Of a DNA stretch of 64,000 nt, positions 59,801 through 64,000 are shown in pieces (the first letter of the stretch is position 1; each line of letters begins with the position of its first letter). The DNA is from Malachius bipustulatus (taxonomy: Eukaryota > Arthropoda > Insecta > Coleoptera > Melyridae). The stretch is taken from positions 3,100,001 through 3,164,000 of the forward strand of contig OU342635.1 of NCBI GenBank assembly GCA_910589415.1, in the 5' to 3' direction. The position numbers and the translations under genes were made by a program. Under the pieces are notes generated by a model. It had not been told where the DNA came from. It ran no database searches and worked only from the letters and a program-made list of their open reading frames with translations.

Positions 59801-62381
59801 TAATCGATTGCTTTTAATGGTCGTCGGTTTGGCCAAGGGCCTTCATTTCGGAACAACTAAAATACGAAAAAGGAATATTTGCTACTTGATTTAGCATAAA
59901 ACTCACAGTTTCCATGTCATTTGGATCAAAAAGCACCACTTGACCCTTATCCAGTATCCTCAGTGTACATATTTTTCCATGTTTCGCTTGTAAGCTAATA
60001 TGACAGTTAAAAAAAAATATATCGCGTGGTACATATTGATAGAATATACCAAAACAGTTTACTTACTAACTGAAAATGTCGATCATGTTTTTGCCGTATA
60101 AGTCACCAATTCCTGGTAAAAACTGCCAGACACTGCCCACGAATGGTAAGCAGAAATCTCCAGGAATTTTTTCGAATGGAAGAGCTTCATCCCAACCAGG
60201 ATACCTTTAATAATTATTGATATCAGTTATTTTCTACTTCGACTGTTAATTAGAGGAAGTTAAGTTTACTATAGTTTTAATGTTTTTTTAATAGTTAATT
60301 CTACACACCCTTTAAATACAAAATCCCTTATAACTGAATAAAAATAAAAGTTGGGGGATCAAACTCCGGTCTTATGGATGCGCGCCTGATATCCTAACGA
60401 GCTTCTTGCTAATCGACAGTCATAGGAGCTGTTGGTTCTCTCTCTATCTCTCTCTCTTCTCTCTCTCTGGGTAAAAACATAGTCGAACGACGAGGCTAGA
60501 GGCACAGCGACGAGGTAAGCGCCGATATAAGCGACGAGACAGGAGACATGCACACAGTGAGGAGACAGAAGTTGCGATTTACTGCTTTGACTTTCCAAAC
60601 TCAATTCAGTATGATTAATGTTCTCCGACAGTGAAGATGAAATTTTATTCGATAATGCCACGCTTCGCGGGCTTATTATTATTGCAATGGGAAGTTTGGA
60701 CAGAACTTATCCTTTACATCCTATTAATAAAGTACGCAAACGGTTTGGACAGTACCATACATTATTTTCTGAGCTCAAGTAGCACCCAGACTGATTTTTT
60801 GAATATTTGAGAATGGAAATTGCCAAAACTTAAAAAGAATACAGCTAGAACCGTCCAGTATCAACGCGATAATAAATCAAATTTTTATCTCGACGCGCAT
60901 CGCCTAGCTTGTCTCGTCGCTCAGTACTGCGTCAACCTCTTCACTATGTTTGGCTTCACTACCATACACAATGAAATAAAAGCCACGTCGCTCACCTCGT
61001 CGCTGTGCCTCTAGCCTCGTCGTTCTACTATGTTTTTACCCTCCCTCTCTTTCTCTCTCTCTCTCTCCTTCTCTCTCTCTCTCTCTCCCTCTTTCTCTCT
61101 CTTCTGCCGGTGCCATTACACGCGGAATAGGATCTGCGGGCTTCTTTGCACACTTTTCTATACTCTAGTTTACCTTTTTTTTTTTGCAACAATTTTGTCC
61201 GCCAATAATTTTTTTGTTTTTTCGCTTATAAAAGAAAAATTGAATGATCCCAATGGACGAATTGTAGAGAATTAATACACGAAGAAAATGAGAGCTAAAA
61301 CAACCTGATCGGTTCATTATTAAGGGAGAAAAAAATAACGAAAAAGTCACTTTTTTTCAAAAATTCGCATTGTTGCCATTTTTTAACTTGTAGTGCAGGG
61401 CTCTTTGCGAGGTAGTCCATAGTGATAGGTACTTCCTGTATGCAAAACCCAGACGAAGTTTTGCAATCAAAAGTTCTTCGTACTATGTTTTGCTGAGGGG
61501 TTTAGCTATAAAACGTCAATCTTCGTTTTAAATGCTGAAAAATAGGTAAAAATTGCGCGCAAACGTGAGGTAAAACGACCGAGAATTTTACCTATATTTT
61601 CCAGCATTCAAATGGAGAACGTAGATTGACACTTTATAGCTGAACAGTACTTGCCAAATCCGTTAGATAAATTCGAATCGAACGACCTCCAGAGCATCCA
61701 GCCTCGCTACAAAATATGATATGAAGAACTAGAAATTTGATTGCAATTATCAAAAAACTAACTACTCCACGACGTCTGGGTTTTGCACACAGGAAGAACC
61801 CATCAACATCGACTACCTCGTAAAATGACCACGTAACGTTTTTCGTTTTTTCGAATTTTTAAAAACGTTATTTTCCGGTTTTTTTTGTATTTTCCCTTAA
61901 TAAGGAACCGATCGGATTGTTTCAACCCTTATTTTCTTCTTATTTGAATTCTATACAGGCAATTGCGACCATACATTGCTCCAAAAGTGTTTCTTCTATA
62001 ATAAAAAAAAACAAAAAAATGCGATTTTTGCACTAAATCTTACAAAAAAAAAAAAGAAAATGGTGAACTCTAGTAGAAAACTATGTTGCTTGGCTTTTTT
62101 CTAAAATTGCATAAAAAAAATCAAAATGGAGAGTGAACAGTACCCTACTTAACCGGCCTGCATGGTATCTTCAATGCTTTAGGGGGATATCCCTGTAATT
62201 CTCCGTAATAACAGTTTGTTCTAACCCTGCATAAAGATAGTAATAATTATTATTATTAGCGATGAACTTACTTCTCATTCTGTTGTTTTTGAAATCGCAC
62301 ATCGTTTTCAATAACTGACGCTGAGCTAACAGAAAAATTTCTGTTTGTCTTTAATATCTGCACTATTCTTCTAGTCAACAT
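56882..62381 (-). CDS. Mitochondrial-clan cytochrome P450 (CYP12-like), gene D
   Basis: Ten exons on the minus strand: 62381-62272, 60204-60067, 59994-59907, 59856-59744, 59673-59441, 58038-57864, 57797-57638, 57578-57330, 57271-57056, 56995-56882. All introns are GT-AG. 531 aa, open throughout. The start MLTRRIVQILKTNRNFSVSS is basic and Ser/Thr-rich, consistent with a mitochondrial presequence. YPGWDEALPFEKIPGD follows. Landmarks are WYDFR (155-159), DLLVAGIDT (331-339) then TSRTTA, ETLR (393-396), PERW and PFGFGPRSCIG with Cys 478; the end is KVRVRSVDK. Role as for the other copies: matrix monooxygenase using adrenodoxin, substrate not predictable. Closest to gene C in the last exons. Intron 1 (2.1 kb) holds two large inverted repeats and intron 5 (1.4 kb) repeat DNA. 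The residue at the exon 2/3 junction is Tyr instead of the His of A-C. Confidence 0.94.
58058..59340. repeat. Repeat DNA in intron 5 of gene D
   Basis: Contains a GAGCTGACCGGACGTTTTCT block near 58808 preceded by further GGACC/ACCGGACC pieces, then (TGGAAATAATTGTACA)-type units repeated from 58848 to 59125, and ends with TGAAAAGCCGCCACTGG at 59134-59150. The last is the exact reverse complement of the left end of the 19414-20350 element, and the internal GAGCTGACCGGA motif is shared too, so this is a second, rearranged member of that family. The short plus-strand frames around 58576-58776 have no recognisable domain. Confidence 0.55.
60425..61105. repeat. Inverted repeat with (CT)n outer ends, intron 1 of gene D
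   Basis: GGGTAAAAACATAGTCGAAC with GACGAGGCTAGAGGCACAGC (about 60470-60512) on the left pairs with GCTGTGCCTCTAGCCTCGTC and GTTCTACTATGTTTTTACCC (about 61001-61040) on the right, about 45 of 48 positions matching. A further pair is GCGACGAGACA / TGTCTCGTCGC. (CT)n/(CTCTCT) microsatellites lie just outside each arm (60440-60468 and 61044-61102). A tRNA-like B-box (minus strand GGAGTTTGATCCCC at about 60352-60365) lies next to the left edge. Confidence 0.65.
61160..62045. repeat. Near-perfect long palindrome, intron 1 of gene D
   Basis: Two arms of about 400 bp meet near 61575. Pairs from the outside in: GAAGAAAATGAGAGCTAAAA with TTTTCTTCTT..., GATCGGTTCATTATTAAGGG with CCCTTAATAAGGAACCGATC, GAGGTAGTCCATAGTG with its partner before CTACCTCG (61812-61819), GCAAAACCCAGACG with CGTCTGGGTTTTGC, and AATGCTGAAAAATAGGTAAA with TTTACCTATATTTTCCAGCATT. 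There is no coding content. Most simply a foldback element, with ends not resolved. Exon 1 of gene D starts about 230 bp beyond its right arm. Confidence 0.7.
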
Positions 62382-64000
62382 CTTGATGTCAAATCAGAAA
62401 ACGTTTAGACCAGGGAACCGAGCGAACTGATTTGGTAGGAGTTTGTAACATGGTAATGAAGCCTAATTACGTTTAAAATTTGGCAGTTTAAATGGCGCTA
62501 AACGGGTTTGTATTTGTGTGTAAATAAGGAAACGATAATAATATGATAAATTTTTCCCCGAAATTGTTATCGCAGAAAAATACTTTTATGCGGAAAAAAT
62601 ATGTTGTGAGACAATTAAAAGTCTGCTTGGCGGTTATTAACGTTGCAGGTTATAATTATAAATTTTCACGTAAACATTATTATTATATTGTGTTGATAAG
62701 TATATTTTTTTTAAGTTTTTTTTTTTTTATTAAGATTACGAATTAAGACGACGATTATTGGATAACAAATAAAATTCCCAGCCTCCGCAAAAATAATAAA
62801 CGTGAGATGTTGGATTATAATATGGAACAAAATATGGTATAGGTATACTTTCGATAATAAAAAATTGATACTGGAGATTTAAAAAAACCTCACAAATATT
62901 AGTTTGTGTTTAATAAAAAGGTACATTGATTGAGGACGACACCAATTTACGACAATCACACAAACCCATCAAATTTCTACCTATTCTGGCCCCCAGACGA
63001 TGAAAAAGTGGTTTTCCAAGAATGATGAAAATTATCAGATTTTTAAATTAGGGGCATGTAAGCCGTTTTCCGATATCTTGAGCATTTTTCATTATAAGGT
63101 AGTTTGAAAATGGGAAATAGCGGTTTTTATTTGTTTAATTATAACTCGTAAATTGCTCGTTATAAACCATTCTCTCAGACAATAAGAAAATGTAATAATA
63201 AAAATGTCCTTTTTTAAATAACAAAGTTGCATGGCATAGAGCAATATTGGGCCACCCTGCTATAGCTGAAAATAATTTTACAAACTGCGCTTTGGCATCC
63301 CGTTGTATACTATACATCCTCAATAGACCTTAGAGATGTAGTTTTATTTATTATATTGCAGTAATATTTATATTGCTTACTATAATAGTACGATCGCCTT
63401 ATGTCAATAAAGTAGTAGTTCGACAAAATAACCTAATCTTGTTTACATATAAGAAAACACATCAACAAGAAAGGATATCTTTAAAATTTCAATAACCCTG
63501 AGATTTGTTACAATGAAGAAAATTATTTTGAAATTAAAACTACTACGGAAACAAAAGTAAATAATTACTGATTGGCACATTGGAATTTCTTTATCTTATA
63601 AGAATAATTGTTTAACCTATGGTAACACCGCATCAAACGAACATTTAATTTTAGAATACTAAATATGAATAAACAAAAATATCTATACATCCCATCTTAT
63701 AACAATTAAGACTAGGTTTGACTTTTCTGGCACCTTGAGAAGCTCAACCTGCTGCATCTCGCCCAAAACGGCCTTAGACGAAACCGATATACCAACTATT
63801 ACATTGTACAGCGCTATACTCAGAGGTTCATGAGGCATTCGCCAACAAATAATACCTTATCGCGGTCTTTTTTTATAGAAAAGACATACGAAATAACCTG
63901 GACTCACTCTATTCTTGAACAACTACAGAAGGTCTATTCGTAAATTTAGTAGCCTTCATACATAATTTCCTGAGAAATAGAACCTTCAGTCAGAAGAGTT
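62382..64000. other. Upstream of gene D, no gene seen
   Basis: Should include the promoter of gene D. A TCAGT pentamer, the arthropod initiator consensus, lies on the minus strand at 62430-62426, about 45 nt before the ATG. No TATA box or downstream element could be assigned. The rest is AT-rich spacer without a supported gene. Confidence 0.4.

Noticed and set aside
60350..60425. Possible tRNA or SINE head on the minus strand (GGAGTTTGATCCCC)
   Set aside because: A B-box-like sequence is present, but no closing acceptor stem, clear A-box spacing or tail could be fitted.

Overview
This is nuclear DNA from an insect, most likely a beetle or a relative with a repeat-rich genome. The evidence is AT-rich sequence, genes split into ten short exons with GT-AG introns, and many eukaryotic transposon remnants. 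There is nothing prokaryotic. The order is inferred from the type of P450 present and is not proven by the sequence.

The only host genes I can support are a head-to-tail tandem array of four apparently intact mitochondrial-clan cytochrome P450 genes (CYP12-like), all on the minus strand: gene A (9096-18180, 531 aa), gene B (26721-34574, 528 aa), gene C (45652-51852, 529 aa) and gene D (56882-62381, 531 aa). All four share the same ten exons with identical intron phases. Exons 2, 3 and 5-10 have the same length in every copy, and only exons 1 and 4 differ slightly. Each predicted protein has a basic, Ser/Thr/Arg-rich start that looks like a mitochondrial presequence, a C-helix WxxxR, an I-helix motif, a K-helix ExxR and the heme loop PFGFGPRxCxG. 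A decayed fifth copy, of which only exons 5 and 6 survive, lies downstream of gene A at about 6849-7305. B, C and D resemble one another more than A, which has an altered I-helix (DGIDS instead of AGIDT).

Everything else is intergenic or intronic DNA shaped by mobile elements. From left to right: a repeat present twice (1261 and 4891), the second copy holding a 250-bp insertion; a decayed transposase (3.7-4.3 kb); the P450 relic; and a GC-rich foldback element (7857-8792). The 6.9-kb intron 5 of gene A holds a 5S-rRNA-derived SINE, a Crypton-like fragment and two large palindromic elements. Between A and B lie an array of short repeats, a broken LINE (22.4-23.9 kb) and a hairpin-headed repeat. 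Intron 4 of B holds an inverted LINE and a Tc1/mariner-like remnant. Between B and C are a tRNA-derived SINE, a possible LTR, a Penelope-like fragment, a terminal-inverted-repeat element with a nested GC-rich insert, and a ~310-bp tandem satellite (42.7-45.2 kb). Intron 5 of C carries a decayed TGCDTTS-type transposon ORF. Between C and D are a 1.07-kb palindrome, a second copy of the hairpin-headed repeat, a cluster of interleaved palindromes and a TIR element. Introns 1 and 5 of D hold further inverted repeats.

The picture is a detoxification- or hormone-type P450 cluster grown by tandem duplication, whose introns and spacers were filled independently by different repeats in each copy. I see no convincing undescribed multi-gene system. 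The most unusual points are the divergent active-site helix of gene A and the large families of near-palindromic elements ending in CAGGGT.
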